Source: an uncultured Alphaproteobacteria bacterium (GTDB lineage Bacteria > Pseudomonadota > Alphaproteobacteria > Sneathiellales > Sneathiellaceae). Taken from it: DNA of 7,175 nt. Below the pieces are notes generated by a model. That model was not told the origin of the DNA, ran no database searches, and worked only from the letters and a program-made list of their open reading frames with translations. Positions 6,232 through 7,175 of this stretch are shown piece after piece (within the stretch, counting starts at the first letter, position 1; every line of letters begins with the position of its first letter). Location: positions 1 through 7,175 of the forward strand of contig CALEMG010000162.1 of assembly GCA_937910835.1 (NCBI GenBank), written 5' to 3'. The position numbers were made by a program, and so were the translations under genes.

Positions 6232-6524
6232 CGGAAGCACCGAAAAAGCCTGACAAGGTGGCGGAGGATATCGGACGCCGGGCCCAGCGGATAGAGGAGG
6301 CTCGGAACGCGCCATCCTCTAGCCCGTTACGTGGTCTTGGGGTTTTCGGGATGATCGGCTGGTCCGTCGCAGTTCCGACGGTTGGCGGGGCCTTCCTCGG
6401 TGTCTGGCTTGATCGTGTCGCGCCGCAAAATTTTTCCTGGACAATCGCCCTCATTGTCGCCGGGGCGATTGTCGGGATGGGGATTGCCTGGCGCTGGGCC
6501 AGCCGTGAAGGGGGCTCGGAATGA
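6228..6524 (+). CDS. atpQ: N-type ATPase accessory membrane protein AtpQ (AtpI-like)
   Basis: 98 residues. It has a charged cytoplasmic N-terminus (1-35) and two predicted membrane helices, about 36-60 (GLGVFGMIGWSVAVPTVGG) and about 70-90 (SWTIALIVAGAIVGMGIAW). The short link contains LDRVAPQ, with an acidic residue just after helix 1 (Asp62), a pattern shared with AtpI-type proteins. The family (ATPase_gene1-like) is found in N-ATPase operons at exactly this position, between atpC and atpR. A role in assembling the c-ring or in ion or Mg2+ handling has been proposed for AtpI/AtpQ; the biochemical function is not certain. The start overlaps the atpC stop (ATGA), with GGGAG at 6215-6219 eight bases upstream. 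Confidence 0.9.
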   Translation: MTEAPKKPDKVAEDIGRRAQRIEEARNAPSSSPLRGLGVFGMIGWSVAVPTVGGAFLGVWLDRVAPQNFSWTIALIVAGAIVGMGIAWRWASREGGSE

Positions 6525-6571
6525 AACGGGATGACCTAGACGTAAGAAAGAAAGGACTGCAATGGAGGTGA
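6521..6571 (+). other. Possible 16-codon mini-ORF linking atpQ and atpR
   Basis: ATG 6521 overlaps the atpQ stop (ATGA), as at most junctions in this window, and the frame reads MKRDDLDVRKKGLQWR before TGA at 6569-6571, inside the start region of atpR in another frame. There is no SD of its own beyond the coupling. It could keep ribosomes moving from atpQ to atpR across a 37-bp gap, or be chance. A real peptide product is doubtful. Confidence 0.2.
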
Positions 6572-6843
6572 TCAATTTTGCTGCCGGTCTGGCCTTTGGC
6601 GGTGTTGCCGGTATTCTCTTTTTTGCCGGTCTCGGATTGGGTGTCCGAATAGCGCTTAAGGGCGCGAGGCCGGGGCCGATCCTTCTCGTTAGCGCCGCGC
6701 TCCGGATTTCGCTGTTGCTACTGAGCGGCTGGGCGGTTGCACAGCTGGGATTATGGAGCACCGTCGGTTTTGGCGTGGCGTTTTTGGCTGCGCGTTATGC
6801 CATCGTCATCTGGGTCCGTGCACCGATTGGACGGGAGGGGTAG
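6562..6843 (+). CDS. atpR: N-type ATPase accessory membrane protein AtpR
   Basis: 93 residues with three predicted membrane helices, about 5-28, 38-62 and 66-86, joined by very short loops. Arginines sit at or near membrane boundaries (Arg29, Arg36, Arg48, Arg78); conserved arginines in AtpR have been proposed to interact with the c-subunit carboxylate during rotor assembly, which is inference for this protein. Position between atpQ and atpB and the three-helix layout are the main support; AtpR is specific to N-ATPase operons. The start is ATG 6562 with AAAGGA at 6551-6556 five bases upstream. A strong SD-like GGAGGTGAT (6564-6572) lies just inside the coding region. The gene ends two bases before atpB. 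Confidence 0.88.
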   Translation: MEVINFAAGLAFGGVAGILFFAGLGLGVRIALKGARPGPILLVSAALRISLLLLSGWAVAQLGLWSTVGFGVAFLAARYAIVIWVRAPIGREG

Positions 6844-6845
6844 CG

Positions 6846-7175
6846 ATGGAACTCACACCCGACGCCCATATAGTTTTTACGGCTTTTGGCATTCCCGTCA
6901 ACGCGACCGTCGTTAATACCTGGATCGTGATGGCGGTGTTGACAGTCGTCTCGATGATTGTGACCTGGCGGCTTCGTCCCGATGCGGCGCCAACCCGCTG
7001 GCGCACCGCGCTCGAAGTGATTGTGCAGGGCATTGAAAAGCAGATAAATGAGATCACCCGCAGGCCGACCGGCCGCCTGATCTATTTCGTTGGCACACTT
7101 TTCCTGTTTATTGCCGTGTCCAATCTGCTTCTGGTCGTGCCGGGATTTGAACCACCGACGGCGTCACTCTCCACC
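6846..7175 (+). CDS. atpB: N-type ATPase Fo subunit a, 3'-truncated by window edge
   Basis: 110 residues are visible, open to the window end; the full subunit is usually about 220-250 residues. A periplasmic-side N-terminus containing NATVVNTW (19-26) leads into membrane helix 1 (about 20-41). An amphipathic stretch (EVIVQGIEKQINEITRRPTG) follows, then helix 2 (about 78-98). The visible end, SNLLLVVPGFEPPTASLST (92-110), matches the subunit-a SNLLxLxPGFxPPTAxLxT motif. The essential Arg of the ion channel lies in the missing part, so ion specificity and activity cannot be judged here. The start is ATG 6846 with GGGAGGGG at 6833-6840, five bases upstream. In N-ATPase operons atpE (c), atpF (b), atpA (alpha) and atpG (gamma) should follow. 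Confidence 0.93.
   Translation, partial: MELTPDAHIVFTAFGIPVNATVVNTWIVMAVLTVVSMIVTWRLRPDAAPTRWRTALEVIVQGIEKQINEITRRPTGRLIYFVGTLFLFIAVSNLLLVVPGFEPPTASLST

Overview
The window is a dense, entirely plus-strand stretch of a moderately GC-rich proteobacterial genome. The likely source is an alphaproteobacterium of the Rhizobiales type. This rests on codon style, on an FNR/FixK-type box of the rhizobial form (TTGAYC-NN-GATCAA), and on the known scattered occurrence of these gene sets in such bacteria. The taxonomic call is an inference and is not decisive.

Region 1 (1-3726) holds three tightly packed genes, each pair sharing a 4-bp ATGA stop/start overlap. They are the 3' five-sixths of an AMP/thymidine phosphorylase (type 2, archaeal-like family), a short and divergent ribose-phosphate pyrophosphokinase, and a metallo-beta-lactamase/beta-CASP RNA-processing nuclease. 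Together they look like a nucleotide-salvage unit. The nuclease could release nucleoside monophosphates from RNA, the phosphorylase could split them into base and ribose 1,5-bisphosphate, and the pyrophosphokinase handles the ribose-phosphate/PRPP step. The linkage is an inference from operon structure and family roles.

Region 2 (3727-3818) is the only real intergenic gap. It is AT-rich and carries a near-palindromic FNR/FixK-type site, TTGACCAGGATCAA (3739-3752), at a suitable distance from possible -10 elements. It also holds a perfect 6-bp inverted repeat that partly overlaps the box.

Region 3 (3819-7175) starts with a 200-residue Ala/Lys/Glu-rich coiled-coil protein. After 20 bp comes the beginning of an N-type (N-ATPase) F1Fo ATP synthase operon in its diagnostic order atpD-atpC-atpQ-atpR-atpB. 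The beta subunit comes first, the small membrane proteins AtpQ and AtpR precede subunit a, and the a subunit runs off the end of the window. The remaining expected genes (atpE, atpF, atpA, atpG) should lie downstream. N-ATPases are laterally spread second ATPases thought to act as ATP-driven ion pumps alongside the housekeeping enzyme. Putting the coiled-coil gene and the N-ATPase behind an FNR/FixK site suggests induction at low oxygen, when ATP-driven maintenance of membrane potential would be useful.

No tRNA, rRNA, CRISPR array, insertion sequence or convincing intrinsic terminator is visible. No stretch longer than 92 bp lacks a gene.
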